A DNA stretch of 64,000 nucleotides from assembly GCF_003945595.2 (NCBI RefSeq), contig NW_024104665.1, positions 1,455,651-1,519,650 of the forward strand, given 5' to 3'. Position numbers and translations under genes: made by a program. The DNA is from Pipra filicauda (taxonomy: Eukaryota; Chordata; Aves; Passeriformes; Pipridae). The notes under the pieces are model-generated. The model ran no database searches, was not told the DNA's origin, and was given only the letters and a program-made list of their open reading frames with translations. Below are positions 37,774 to 52,308 of the stretch, in pieces (position 1 is the stretch's first letter; the number at the start of each line of letters is the position of its first letter).

Positions 37774-40700
37774 GTAAGTAGATTGTGTAGGGCAATTTTT
37801 CTTTCTATCACAGCCTGTTTGATTTCTACAGCTGCTTAAAATTGCATTTCTTTGGCATGTGAAATATATATTTATATTAGGCATTAATTAATATCCAGTT
37901 AGGTGCTTAGCATTATCTGATACTGGCCCTGCTCCTAGCAATTGCTTCTGGGAATTAAGTTAAGCTGTATTAGTGTGACTGAAACTGTTCATTTGAGAAA
38001 AAAAAAAAAAGAATATATAAAAAGAATATATTTTTTCAGCTGGAAGATACAGCTGTATTTCTTTTTTTTCATGTCAAAAGTAGTGCTTGGTTGTAAGTCA
38101 GTTTAAGCTTAAGAGCATTTGTAAGGATTTGATTTGGCTTTTTTGAGTTAGACATAAACATGTATTGCATAATGCAAAGAATGAAATATATCACTGAAGA
38201 CTGTAAAATAGCTATTATTTGCTTTTATGCTAAATGTATATATTAGTCAGAAAAGTAGTATTAAGCATCATATAATTGGTTTTTTTTTTTCAGGAAAACA
38301 AGTGCTAATAGGTGAAGAAAGCCCCATTGTTGTCATGAACCTAACTTTTTTTAGTAGCTGCCATTTGGTTTACAAGTGAAATAGAATATTGTTCCATAAT
38401 TTTATAGTGAAAATGTAATTCTGAAGACAAAAGCAGAACATAAAATCTGAGATGTTTGAGAAAAGTTTTGTGGAATTTATTTGTAAAATGCTGCAACCAT
38501 TTTTGTAAGTAACTGAAGTGTGAAGTATGTCAACATCCAGAAGATTTCTTCCCATATACTGTTAAATAACATTTTGCTTATAAATGATACTTGAGTTTTC
38601 AAAATTAATCAGCGAATAAGCTATGTAGGGATTATAAATCTGTAATTCATCAGGATGATTCTCTTGAAAGACATTACCTAATGCCAACTTCTATGTGCAG
38701 ATATATGATGGAGTAATTAGGCACTTTAAAAAATACCTCACAATTTGTTTAATGTCAGCTTCTGGTAATCTTGCTCATACAGGCACGGTTAGTAAAGAGA
38801 AATAGTCAACTTTTGGCTTTTGTTTTATTCTTTCATTGATCCTAGAGAAGTGGAGGTGATTTGAGTATGTAGTACTAGCTTGGGTTTTAAAGAAAGAAAA
38901 TACATCTTACTTATGCTCTAATGGAATGATTTAATGTTTTTCCAATACAGTTGGCCACACTTTATAGTTGTTGGTGACCTATTTTATGGTCATCACCTCC
39001 TGCAGTCATTACAGTCTTTTGAGTTTTTCCATCTGAATTGTATAGAAATACAGAACTTTTGGTGAGCTTCAGTAAACTTTCCAGCTCATTTTTTTGTTTT
39101 TCTTTTCTAATGGAGAGGGCAAGAAAGGATTAAAAGGATAACAATTTTACGGGAAATGCACTTTTTTTTTTTAGTTTAATTTTTAAAACATGAATCTTGT
39201 ACATTTCTTTTTCTTTTGTCAGCTTATTGTTTAGAAAAGGGTGTGTTAGTCCTGTGGGCATCATTCGATCTGGAAAAGCGAATAAGATTTTTCTATTTCC
39301 TTTGTGAGTTTGCCATTTTGTCAGCACTTTGATATAAAGGACTTGTTGACGGTCTGTTGCTCTTCTACTATAGCGTACTAGGGGTTTGTTGGTGTCACTA
39401 GAAGTACCATGGAATCTTCTGTCGTGTGTTCTCTGTTGAGATTCTCTTGCTGTTTTCTAGCAAGAAAATAGAAATGGAGTTTCCAGCTGGTTCAACAAGT
39501 ATCCTTAGAATGCCTCTGTCTACAGGTTATAAGTCATCTAACCCGATGTTCTTATGAATTAAGTTTCTCTGTGGATGTTTTCTCTGGACACAGTGTTTTG
39601 TTTTTTTTTTCCTGACCAATCTATGGAATCTGTTCTGCTACGTAATCTTCCCAGATACTTGTTACAGGGGGCAGCACATAGCTTATATCTTTGTACAGCT
39701 CATACAGCAGATGTAGTTAAATGTCAGATCAATTTAAATGCTTTGATTCTGGAATACCACAGTGTTCTGTTTAAAAATATGATGTATGTAAACAAAATAT
39801 TTGTATATGTTTTGGAAATGTTCTGTGTAGCTAAACATGTTGATGCTACAACACTTCTACCTGGTTTGATATAAAATAAATGCTAAAAGATACGAGTTTT
39901 TTAAGGAATGGAAATGCTAGTTCAGTCACTGATTTCTCCTGTGTACCTGTCTAGAGAAGTCTTTTAAGTATAAGATCTGCTTGATCTTTTCTAATGATAT
40001 TTTATATTGTTAGCAATTCTTTTTTTCTTTATGATCGAGAAAACTGTCCTGAGTTACTCACTTCTCAAGACTTTGTCAGGTGGGGATTGAGTTTTTTTTG
40101 TCCCATTTAATGAAAGAAGAAAATAGCTTTGTAAGAAAATATTTTGAATTTTAAGAAGAAATTTTCAATAACTTGAAAAAGCTTCAAAGCTATTTGAAAG
40201 AATGTTTGGGAAAAATGGAATGAAGTTGATCTCTGACTCTATCACTGGTAGAGTCAGTATACTCTTTCTGTGGTTTAGGGGGGGGGAAATTGAGTTTTCC
40301 TTAGGCCATCCTAAGATACTCAGGTACCAGAGGAGTTTCTTTGATTTTTAGAGATGTCACTATTCTGTGAGAAAACTGTATTGCCTTCCTTTTTTCTCTG
40401 GTGTTTCTGGTGGAACTTAATTAAGGAAATTTTTATTTGTCTACTGGCATCATCTATGACATCAGTCTAGATCTAGGAATAGTTCTAGAAGCTGACTGTA
40501 GCCACTGAAGTCCACGGGTTTGGAATGTTTAAGGGTCACTTGAGGACTTTATATTTTTCCCCCTTTGATTTCTGTTACTATAAAATAAAATTTATGTTAA
40601 GGCCAACTTGAAAGACAAACCAAAGTACTCAGCTTCTTGATCCTGTGCAGCCTCCTGAACTGAGAAGGAGATTTCTTTTGTAGTGTTAACACTCTCCAGC

Positions 40701-41154
40701 TCTTAGGTTGTAGTTACGACCACAGGGTCACTGCGGGGGAGCTGTTCCTTCTTGGAATGAAAGAATTGACCAGAAGAGTAAGGCTTACTTCATAGGGAAA
40801 AGAAGGATGAGAGAAGAACAGAAGATGGCAGGCAGAGCTATTGCAACAGATACTGAAGTACATGAGTGAATGAACTTGGAGAGGTGGGACAGAAACACTC
40901 AGCTCATTAAAATGGGTGAAGCAAACATAAAGGAGTGGCATAGACATGTTTCCTAACCAAATGGTGTGATTGAGAAATTGCCAACTGTAGCTGAATCTAT
41001 AAAATGCAGATGTTTCTTTAGATAAAGTGGAATTAATGTAGGTATTTTAGGGCAAGGTTTTACTAACTGTGGAGGGGAGACTGTATTAGCTGTGTACCAG
41101 CACTGGTTTTGGGTTACAGTAAAGGGCTTAAGTTCTGTATTTCCTTCTTTCGTA

Positions 41155-41272
41155 ATAGATTTATCATAGATTGTAGAATATCCTAAGTTGGAAGGGACAC
41201 ACAGGGTAATTGAGTCCAACTCCTGGCCTTGCACAGGACCACCCCAAGAATCACACCATATGTGAGGTTTAT
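41155..41272 (-). mobile_element. CR1 LINE 3'-end fragment
   Basis: Plus strand shows the reversed CR1 tail: atagattgtagaatatcctaa, then gttggaagggac, gagtccaactcc, and ccttgcacaggaccaccccaa, which matches a bird CR1 subfamily 3' end. Short, degenerate, minus orientation. Confidence 0.85.
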
Positions 41273-41936
41273 GCACTATTACTTTCTTGAAACTGAGTAG
41301 GGTGACCCAAGTGCATGATACCGTTTTTTACATTGTAAGTTCTTTATCTGGCCGTGTGCTATCATGTAATACTATGTTTGAAGTCATTGTCTTATTGCAG
41401 CTCCTCAGCCAGTTTTTACCTAGTCAGCCACCTGGTGAGGGTATAAAAAAATTACTGTTTTTGGAGACCTTTGTCTCTTGATTTATTAAGAGAGTTTGCT
41501 TTGACTTAGGTGTGCTGAGCTGCTGACTAAATGCCAAAAATATTTTTGGGCCTGTGATAAAGCCTATGCAGAATGTATTTTTTTTCTCATTAACAAAGTT
41601 GATGCTCTTTATGAATGACATAGGACACAGTTAAAAAAGAAAATCTGAGACTTGCTGGTTCCAGTGACTGAAAAATCAAAGGTAAAATGAGATTTTTTAG
41701 ATTACAGAAGCTGAAGTAAAAAAATCTTCTTTCTTCAATCTCAGTTGCTCTTTGTAGAGGTCACTTGTTGGCTTTACTTCTTGTAGTTGCACTTTTTTAG
41801 GACTTCTCTTATTCTTTTGCTCTTGATCAATCATGTTTCATGTCATACTGCTTTGCAAAATGGTGTTTCTGCTACAGAATTTTTGTACCCAGTAGATATC
41901 CAAGAGGAAAGGAAAAATTATGCTAGTGATTCCTGG

Positions 41937-42030
41937 TTATAGAATCGTTAGGGTTGGAAAAGACCTCCAAGATCATCAAGTCCAGCCTCTGACTAAAGAC
42001 TACCAAGCCCTCTAAACCATATTGTGAAGT
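41937..42030 (-). mobile_element. CR1 LINE 3'-end fragment
   Basis: Reversed CR1 tail beginning tatagaatcgttagggttgg, followed by aaaagacctccaagatcatc and agtccagcctctgac. The right end fades out near 42030. Minus orientation, about 650 bases from the other minus-strand CR1 piece, and not obviously the same insertion since both hold the 3' end. Confidence 0.85.
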
Positions 42031-44605
42031 ATTGAACAGTTGGAGTCTGTACTCAGTTCTGACCTTGGTATGACATTAATATGTTGTGAGCAGACACAAA
42101 TCAAGTATTCACTTTGTACTTTAGTTTACTGATCTGTAAAGTAATGCTCTTATTATAATTTCTTATTAAAGTTGGTGGAAAATATTTAGTATACCAATAT
42201 ATTTTTATAGCTCCTGTTAAAAGATCTCAAAGTGCCTTACAAATACTAGGAGTTGATTTTCTATATAATATCAAGAATATTCCAGCATTCCTGAAAATGG
42301 CTTGATTTTGCAGAGCAGTTTAGCTGCTGTTGAGCTCTGCATTGTCATGTAAAGATGCTCTGTATTTGAGGGGAGGAATATTTTGCATATTGTCTGTTAC
42401 TTGCCAACACTCCAGATACATCCAAGAGAATGAAGCTGTTAATTTTCCATCTGATTTTTGAGAAGCATTTTATCTCAGTAGAGCAACAGACTAGCAGGTA
42501 GCATAGAGGATAGCAAAAAAATAGCTTAACTTGAGCAGTAGGGTTTAGCAGGTTACTCACTAATGTTCCCAAAGATACACAAAACTGAAATGTAAATTCC
42601 TTTCGTGTGTCATCAGGCTTTTTAATAATATATGGTTGCTGTTGCATGGTGGTATTCTTAATGCTCAATTCCAGAAAAAAAGATGAGTTTTTCTTGCCCT
42701 CTTCACCAATCAAAGAAATAAAACTTAGAAAGTTGTATGAAAAAAATTATGTGTGTGGAGATCTTGGGGTTCAGTAAAGAACTCCGGAATAATATGTTTA
42801 AAGCACTTTGTGTTGTTTGATATTCTGTTATCTTGTCACATATTTGAGTCAGTGTAGTTCAAAACATTTATAAACTAATATTACTGGACTATTTTCATCC
42901 AGTCAGATTGTAACACAACCAGAAACTTCGTGGATATTTTTTATTTGATCATGATTCTTTTTCTTCATAGTCGTTCTTGTACATCAAACTAAACAGTTAT
43001 TTAGAAAGGATATAATGTTTCTTTAATCACAATAACTTTTCTGAAAAATCACTTTAAGATGACTTTTCCTTTCACTTAGCTCAAGTCATATAATGTCTTG
43101 GCATAAAAAGTAAGTTTTGACTGGAGATTTTGTTTAAAACTTTAAATTGTCCTTTTTTAACCCATTAGTTCCCTTGGTACCTGTTGTCCCCACGACCTAT
43201 GTTCAGTTAGAAGCACCTTTAGTGAAATTAATGTGAGAGGCAAATGTAACTCTTCCACTGCATATGTAAGATCTGTTTTCTCCACCTTCATAATTTCAAA
43301 TGTTGAAATAATTCATAGTTTCTCTCAAAAAAAAAAACCACCCAACGAAAAGCAACCTCATAGTGAATGCTTGTACTGTTCAATTCTATGTACAACTTCC
43401 ACAGAATGAATTAAGATAGTTCAGCTTGCTTTGCTGGTGGTGCTTGTAGAGGTTGACATCCATCCTACAGAAAAGGATGCTCTAAGGCATAGAGAGTTCT
43501 TAGTTACCGTTTCAAGGGAGTTGAAGTTTAAAGAGCTGCCTGCTGAGCAGGTGGTCCTTTGAATGAAAAGATGATAATTGTATTGCACTAGTCTTGATAC
43601 AAATAAAACAGAAACAAAACTTTTCGGGTCTTGCTTATGGTCATGTGGGTACCAAAAAAAAAAAAGTTGTCTCTAGAGCTCAAGAGTTCAATTGATTTGT
43701 CTCTTACAGTAGTGTGTAAGTGACTCTTCCATGGAATTTACTGGCTTTTGGAAGGTTTTCTGTTGGTTACAATTTTTTTCACTGCACTTGGTGAGGCAGC
43801 CTCTCTTGCTTGCTGTTAAGAAAAGAGATATGTTGATATTACCCTGTGATGAAGGATACTATTTTTCTGAATGTTAGGGAGGGAAGGGAGTTAAGGAATG
43901 GAAAGACAGAGTTGGGAATCAAATACAGGAGAATCTCTTGAAGTGTACTGAAGGCAGAAGGCTTGGCTGCTAGATATGCCTGAGGAGTAGGTGAGCAGAC
44001 TTGTGTAACTGGTTCAGTGAGATACTACCTTATTAATCTCAACGCTTCTGTAAATATAAACTTGTGTTTTGTTTGCAGCTCAGTGTTTCTGGCTCTGTCA
44101 TCTCTGTCCACTCACACCCCTTTCCTGTGAGTCCCCAAGAATTTGGAGAAAATTAGTGTTGACCTATTGTAGTGGTGGACCTTTAGATACTTAGTCCCTT
44201 TTCTTTGAGGAAAAGAGGTCTTTCAAAAGTCTATACCTGAGCAAGCCATTAGAAGACTTGGGTTTGTTTTGAAGATGGGGTGATAAACAAAGACAAACCC
44301 AAATATAGTAAGGGAAGGAAGTCAGGAAAGTTTACTAGTATGAGTTCCAATTGCACTTTTGCTGTTAAATGTTAATGAGTCAACTAATAGAGACATGTAA
44401 ACTAGGCTTTAGCAAATTCAGATGTGTTATGTTGATTCTGGCAATCCTGAAGTCTGTGATGTGGGAGAGACACACCCTAAGAGGACTGTTTAAGGATGAT
44501 ACGGATAACAAATTCTTTAATCAGTGACAGAGTAGCTTTTATGCTAAGGCATAAATATATTAGTCTAACTATCACTTTCACTAGAAATGAGCTTGAGGAG
44601 TAGGC

Positions 44606-44631
44606 TTTTTTTTTTTTTTTTTTTTTTTTTT
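44606..44631. repeat. 26-base T homopolymer
   Basis: Uninterrupted T run inside MTA3 intron 3, with no recognisable retroelement beside it. Confidence 0.95.
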
Positions 44632-47600
44632 GGTAAGGAAGACATCATGACCTCTTTGGTCTCCTGAGACAGTGGAACATGAAGTTTTTCTTTGTTTACC
44701 GAAGAGAATGCCATCATTTGTAATTTATTTGGAGAGGAGGAGAAAATTCAGAACTTACTGAAATACAGCAAGCCTTGTACAAAGCTACTTTCTTGTCACC
44801 AAGGAGAAACTTGTCTCAAGGCTCCCTATTATCCTTTTCAAGGGTGCTTTGGGTAGTCTCATAAATTATGGTTTGGTCATTTGATTTTTGTGCAAGAACT
44901 TTATACTTGTGAATGTTTTTTTTTTTCCCCTCAACAATGAAAGCAATAAAGAAGCAGTAATGAGGACCTTTTTGCTTCTGACAATATCTGAGTCTTCTTT
45001 TCGTGACTGACATTTTAGAATTAGTAGTTATATTGTCTCATTAAGAAGTTTACTGTCAGCTCCAGGTATCTTGTGGAATTATTAACTGCTGTGGCCCTTC
45101 AGACTCTTCCTTTTGTGCAGAATGTCTTGTTAGGGTGGGAATTTTAATGATCTTCTCTTAATGAAGTGAATGGATTTCCAACTAAGTTCATAATTTTAGG
45201 AGTTTTTAGCTCTTATGGAATTGCATCTGAATTTTTGCATGAGCTAGCTAGGGAGTAACTGCTAGCTTCATCTTTTCACCTCTTAAGAATAAACATATAG
45301 TTTGGGGCAGCCATATGTAGATGAATTTTTTTACAACTCAAAAATCTTATTTTCTGAACAGATAACTTAAAAGGCTTGAATACGTTGCTGCCAATTTTTC
45401 TGCATGTAAAAGCAAACTAGACCCAAAATCTGGATTAATTCTGTGAATTTGCTGTGAAGAGTGGAAAGCTGCAAAATATCAGTTCATGTTTATGCTTAAA
45501 ACTGTTTAATAAGTATCTGAAATAGAGCTTTTATTTTATTACTTAAATACTGAAATCGTTTTTTCAATATATTCCCTTGGTGTGGAGGAACTCAGTGGGG
45601 TACAAAAGGTGGCATTTTTTTGAGTTCTCCTACCAAAATAAATTCTTCACATTTCAGTTTTTAGAAGGAGACAGCATTCACAGGAAAATGCTAAAGCATC
45701 TTGCGTTATCTTGTTTCCCTGTGTTCCTTAGGATTAATTTCCTTATGGTCAAGTTTAAATACACGTGTTGGTGTTACTGTACTTGTTTGGGGTTTCTTTT
45801 GATTTTTGGAAAACATTTAACTGCTATCTCTCAGCTGCTAACTGTCTTGCCTCTTCTGTTTGTTAATTGTGCAGGCCACTGATTCTACACTGTTTTCTCG
45901 GTGCCTCCAAAATACTTGTAACATTTAAATTGACATTATTGATCATAATTTTTTGTTTCATAAATAGGATGTTTCACACCTCCTAGATTTCCATAATCTC
46001 ACATGGTTTTGCTTCTTTTTTTTTTCTGACTTTTCGCACTTTCTCCCCAGTGCACCCACACTGTACCAAATCACCTGAGGCATAAATTTTAGACTACAAA
46101 AACATTGCTAGGTTATCTCTATCTGTAAAGCTCCAATTAGAGATGAATTTTACATCTTCAAAGAGTTCTCTGATAGTCTAATTGAATCAGTAGTTTATAT
46201 AATTTATAAATCTGAATGATGTAAACTCACTATTAATATAGAAAGACTTTTCTTTCCCATCATGCAGTGGCAATTAAATGTATGAATCAGGAACCAGGTC
46301 AGATTTAAAGACTTAGCAGCACTAATTCTTGAATGTCTGTATCATGCAGTGGAGTGAAGTCTACAGTAGTTGCCCTTGGTGGTACTGACACACACATGTA
46401 ACTGCACACATGATGGTAGAGGTGGAGCTTTTTAGCTTGGGCAAGGCACTGTGTGAGAATGAGTGTAGTGCGTCCTACCCAAGCTGATTCATGCGGTGCT
46501 GAGTGTATATATATGTATGGCATGAGCTATTATGAACTAGGTAGAAGTAGCAGATTAGATTAATATGTAAAGTACTAGTGTGGTTTGTCTGTAACCTCTG
46601 CTAAAGGTAGCTTGCATAAGTAACAGGACTCAAAATTACCATGTATGTTGAGTTTGACGTGCCTTGAACCGCATGGAATGGGTGGCTGGAATGGCTATGC
46701 TATTTGGCAGTGTGATTTGTCTGTTTGATCAATACTTTGTTTTTCACCTCAGCTACTGTTTGTAACCCTCTGATCAAGTGAAGATTTGTAGTGTGAGCCT
46801 GCTTTGATTATGATTTTGATATGCTACACAAATGATTCTGATCTTTGCAGAGGGATTGTTTTGTATAATGTGGAATTCATCACTCCCATGAGCAAAACAA
46901 GTTTGAGTGGTAAAAGGCACAGTTTTTTCTCAGTAAAAGCCTGTTCTACATTTACAAAATTCCTAAAAGACTTTGAGGAGCTAAGTAGTTAATTTTGACT
47001 GTCAGCTACTGTCTGAATCCAAAACCTGTTTGAAAATTTATTACAGTACATAGGATGAGTTCTCTGTGCAGGTTGCATAGTTGCTGGCCTATGCATAGAG
47101 CACTATGTATGCATACATCCAAGGGTTATGTAAGTACATGTGCCTTTTCTACTAGTACTACACGTTAAGCATCTATCAAAAACCAGCACAACTAAATTAG
47201 CTAGCTTTCCTTTTTTGATATGTTGAATGATAGACTTAAATTTTCATTTGTGAGGGATCGTGACAGTGACACACAACACTGAAGGGAGTCATGTTTCAGT
47301 TTCCTCTATTAAAAGTACAGCCTTGTTTTGACTTAAACCAGTGTAGCAATCGTTAGTGTTGGCAGAGTCAGTGACCTGTAACCTAGTCCTACAGGGTACT
47401 GTGGCCCTTTGCTGTGTGACAGTTCCTTTAGGCCATATCCTTTGAGTAATGCTGCTGTCAGGAGCGAAATCCTGATGCTGTTATTCTCAGTAGGCCCTCA
47501 AGAGGCCAAGGGATCAGTTGCTAGGTATCATACAAGAAAAATGGTTTTGATATATAGAAAGCTTTTATATTTGTATTTGCCTTCAAAGGAGAACTAGCTT

Positions 47601-50600
47601 CATATACTTTCATAATGCTCTCCCCTTTCTTTTCTGTTTTTAATTTTTCTTCTTAATAGAAGGGGAAAAAATCCAGAATCAGAATACTGGACATTTACCA
47701 TGTATGAGGTGAATAAGTGATGATTTTTGATATTTGACTTGATGCAAAAAAACATGGTATTTCACTGTGTTGTCTACAAAGAAAAGTACTGAGCATAGAA
47801 GAAAAAGTTCATTGGTTTACTTGACCTTTATTTCCATTTATTTTAAAAAATATGAGAATGGCACATATATTAAAATTTGACTACTTAATACAATGTGATG
47901 TTTATTCCTATGCTGCTTTGTTTGCTTATTTTTCCCCTGGCATCGGAATTAATAAATTAAAAAGTTTTAATAATTTAAAGTAATACATATATTCATACCT
48001 CTTTACACTTTTCTCCATTCATATGTATAGTTTCTGTAAATTATAATCTCAGTATATCTGTACTTGATATACTGTACAGGCATCAAGGAAATAATGTATG
48101 CTGGAAGGTAAATCTTTAACATAGTTGAAGATGGAAAAAAGTTATCTTTCAAGTCTTACACAGGCCATTAGAGTGAATGAACTCTTCCCGCTCATCTTGT
48201 CGGGTCTATAGACAGAAAAGCTTTCTTATCATGTTGTCATTGAGCAGGCATTATCTTGTATGATATTCTTCTCATTTCCAAATCCTGTACATAGAACTTT
48301 AATGTGTCTTGATTAAGTTTACTCAAGAACAGGATATACAAATCCTTTTTTCTCTTTTCTTTTCTTTCTCTTTATTTTCTCCCTAATTCTTCTCTTTCTG
48401 CAAAAAATCAAACAAAATTCAGCCCTTCGGTAAGGAGATACTGTAGAAGATAAATAATTTATGTTTTATAAGCAGAATCATATGCCATTCTGAGTAGGGG
48501 TAGGAAAGTGCTTGTGCAATCTGTGCCTTTTCATCTCTGCCAACAAATTTTGAAAAGTTGTTTACTGGCTTTTGAGGATGTGAATTGAATGTTGGAAAAG
48601 CAGTTTAGATCTCTGAAATGGTGGTTATTGTCACACTGAAAGAAAATGTCACTGTCGATCTTAAATCTGAACTTCAGGTTCTTACAGAAAGCATAAGAGC
48701 TTTTTGTGTGCTTAGCTGTCTACATGATATATTTATTAATTTTTAAATATTTACACTGCATTTTCTTAAGGAGAGGCAACTATGGAACTTGTTAACCAAC
48801 TAGACCAAACAGACCTGTTGCCTATGCTGAAGGAAAGACAATCATGTTTTAACAAGATATGAGCATGAGTTTCACGTGGAAATGGTGAAAATCTAAGTGA
48901 TGGGAAAAGTTGTTAATAGCATCTGTCCTGTGAAAATGGAAGATACATATCTCCCTTTTCTTAAAATCAGGTGTGATTGTTATTCATGCAGCTCACATGG
49001 CATTGTTACACATAGCCTTTGTATTTCATGAGCCAGGTGATGGATTTAAAAATTATTTCTTGGGCAGTGTCAGATTTGCCATGTACGCTTTTGTTCATGA
49101 GTGGTGTGCCAGCCTGGATTTGAGGGTAGAACTAAAATTTTCTGCTTTCTTTCCTGCATAGCTCTAAACATATGTACACCTTGGAAAAACTACTAATTGA
49201 CTTCTGATTCAGCTGATGAGCTGGGTACCAGTTATTGGACATGGAAAACATTCATCATATTGCAAATAGCAGTGTCTCTGGCACAATTTTAAGTCTGCTG
49301 CTTGCTGCCATGAATGAACTGCTTAAAGAAACATGGCACAGGACTGTTGCTTCCCACATTCTGCAGCAGCTTGGTGCAGTTCTTACAGGTATACACATGA
49401 CCAAACACATCTTGGGCCCTGTAACAGGATATTTTCTTATTTGGAAGAATTTGCATTTGAATAGGTCATACAGAAACCAGGTAAAAAGGAAAAATCTAGT
49501 TTAGGTTTATGATACAGAATTGCCTGTTTTTTCACCATTGCCTGCATGTCATTGTTTTTGTGCTTCTATGGGACCCTTCTGTTCTGTAGTATTATCATAA
49601 ACTAGTTTGCAGTGCTGAATTAATAGGGTTAAAAAACAATTGTACTTGCTCTTGCATTCATTCATTTTGCATTTACTTTATTAGGATCTATTTATTAATG
49701 TAGCACATCATGATTCATACTACTTACGAAGGTAATCCTTCCCTGCTTTCCACCCACAAGCTTCTTGCTCTGAAAAATCTCCAAAACCAGTTATCCAAAA
49801 AACTCACCCATCAAGTTTTGGAAGGTGGAGTTTTATGGTAATGAACGCTGTGATAGTTTTCATTAAATAATTTTGCTACAGGCCTGTGATAAACTTGAGA
49901 CGATTGCCCACTGCTGTCCTGGGAATTGTTGTTATTGTAACGTGCTGCTTGGGAGTACCCAAAAAAATATTTTGTGTGATTTTTAAGTAATAATTTTTTT
50001 ATTGAAGAGTGTGGCATATTAGTTCTTAAGGGTTGCACAGTAGTTATTTCTTTGTTTTGTGATGTCCTTTAGAAAAATAATGATGAGGTAGTGTGGGAGG
50101 ATCACTTGGATTTGTGTAAGAAAACTGGATAACCCCTTAGAGACCACCTGTATATCTGTGCTATCCAGTGGGAATGAAAAGTAGACCTGTTTCCTTCCTG
50201 TACATGAGTGATCAGTCTGGGTTTTTTCCTACCTGCAGAATTGCTCAGATTCAACGTTTAGATACTAATATGCTATCTAAATTGCTTGTAATCCATGCAA
50301 ACTGTGCTTTGGATTTCTTATCCTATCTGAAAGAAACAGGGAATATCAAACTGATGTTATATATTCAAACAGCCATGTGAACATTGTACTGAGAGATGTG
50401 ATTTAAGTAAAGCTGATTCATTCGGCTTTGGGAAATGCTTCCTCAGTCAAATTGATAGTGTAACCATGCATAGTCTAGCTCACAAAGTTGATTAAATGTC
50501 TTCACTGGAGCACTAGGGGGTTAACTCTCAACTAAGTTAGAACAATGAAATGTAGCAAGAAGCCTGATGCAGATGAGCAAATTGGCAAACTGCTCACCTA

Positions 50601-51411
50601 AGAGAGCTCTTCATTCACAGTCTGAATAGAATTGTTCAGATGGTTAGACTTAATGTTTATATGTTGTACTCAATTTGGCAGTAAATAGATTTACTCCTCT
50701 CCCCCAAAATCTATTTTTATAGTTCTTACTGCTGTAGCATCTAACTACCAAATGCGCACTTGATGTTTTTGCACAACCAGCTAAGCTTAAAAGAGACTAA
50801 AACAGCCACCTTTCCTTTGATGTGTGGTAAACTTGCTGCTCTTCAGCATTCTCAGCTTTTTATCTGTAGGTTTAAAAATATGTTGTTGATACCTATGATG
50901 TGTATAGTTTTTGGGCTGAGTGTAAAAGAAAAAGGTATACAGGAAAGGAAAAAAATTAGAATCTTTTCTGAAAGTGAGGCTTAGTGGCATTTTTTGAACT
51001 TGAAATTCTGATCTAATACATTCTAATAAAATACCTTGTTAAAGGTATTTTAACAAACCTGGTGAAACTGCTGTAACTCTACAGATGGGGTGTTGATTTA
51101 AATCTCTCCATCTAAGCTTGCATAAGCTGGATGCATCTAAGCTGAAGTATTGTTTCAGCATTGGAAGCAATTAAGTTTAAGACACAGAAAGTTAATGCAC
51201 CGTAGGTTTGGGTATTCTGCCATTTTAATTCAGTGTAAGTCCGTGCTGCTGTTGAAAGGAGTGGTTTTGGTTTTTTTGCATTACATCTTCCCAGTTTGTC
51301 TCCTGTTCCTGCTTTTTTCTTTTGTGCCAGCACTAGCATTCTTGGTAGGCCTACCAAGCCAAGCAATTGGAATTGGTCTGGATTAAGGGACAACCAGGTG
51401 AATAAAAAACT

Positions 51412-52308
51412 AATTGCGTGGCCTGAGTCAGAGGGTGGTAGTTAATGGTCCACACCGTGAGGAGTCCCGTGGGGATCTATATGAGAACCTGTCTTTATCA
51501 GTGACTGGAGCAGGCAGTGTGGTGCACTCTCATCATGTTTGCAGGCGACACAACGTGGGGAGGGGGGATGACCAGGTGATAGGCTACCTCAAGGGAATGG
51601 CTGGTATTCAGGGATTCCTAGAAGGCAGGAGGAGTGGTCCTCCAAGAACATGAAGATATTCAGCAGGGACAAATGCCAAGTCTTGCACCTGGGAAGGAAA
51701 AGCTCTTGGCAGGTATATAGGGAACAGAGGGGCTTGGGGGAGCAGCTCTGCAGGAAAGGCCCTGAGGGCTCTGGCAGGCAGCAAATCCCTGGCAATGAAG
51801 GGAGTTGGCCAACAGCATCCTGGACTGTATCACCAGGCACATAGCCAGTAGATCAAGACAAGTGATTATCCCTGATTATTCAGCACTCCTTGCATCGCAT
51901 CTAGGTTTTAGGTCCACAATACAGGGAAGTTGATGATAAATTGCAGCACTTTTGGCAAAACCCACCATGATGGGCACTTGCCCTGCTAGGAGTGGCAGCA
52001 GGAATTGAGCTTGTTCAGCTTGGAGAAGAGGTGGACTCCCAGTGCCTAAGGGGAGGTTATAGAGAAGATGGAATTGACTCTTGGCAGTGACTAAATTGAA
52101 ACAGGCGTGATTCAGATTAGGTATAAGGAAAAGTTCTTTCCCATGACTGGGTGCTGGAGAGGTTATGTGGTTTCTGTCTTCAGAGAATTTCAAGACCCAG
52201 CTGAATAAAATGCTGAGTAACCCGGGCTGACGTCACAGCTGAACCTACTTTGAGGAATAGTTTGTACTAGACCCCTTCCAGCCTGAATTACTCTGTGTTT
52301 CTATGATT
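51412..52308 (+). mobile_element. CR1 LINE fragment, end of RT region to 3' end
   Basis: About 0.9 kb of diverged CR1 in plus orientation. Recognisable blocks in order: ggcctgagtcagagggtgg, a degenerate 'tttatcagtgactgg', the word tttgcaggcgacacaa (from the RT region), attcagcagggacaaatgcc, cttgcacctggga, then the tail with cttgttcagcttgg, gagaagaggtgg, gaattt-type words and a final ctatgattct. Broken by many stops and indels, so it encodes no working protein. The longest CR1 piece in the window. Confidence 0.85.

Noticed and set aside
37774..37785. In-frame stop directly after MTA3 exon 3, suggesting a truncated protein
   Set aside because: The TAG is within the gtaagt donor region; splicing to 56636 restores the known sequence in frame.
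51112..51844. Several frames on both strands near 51.1-51.8 kb
   Set aside because: Mostly decayed CR1 or its antisense; none is intact.
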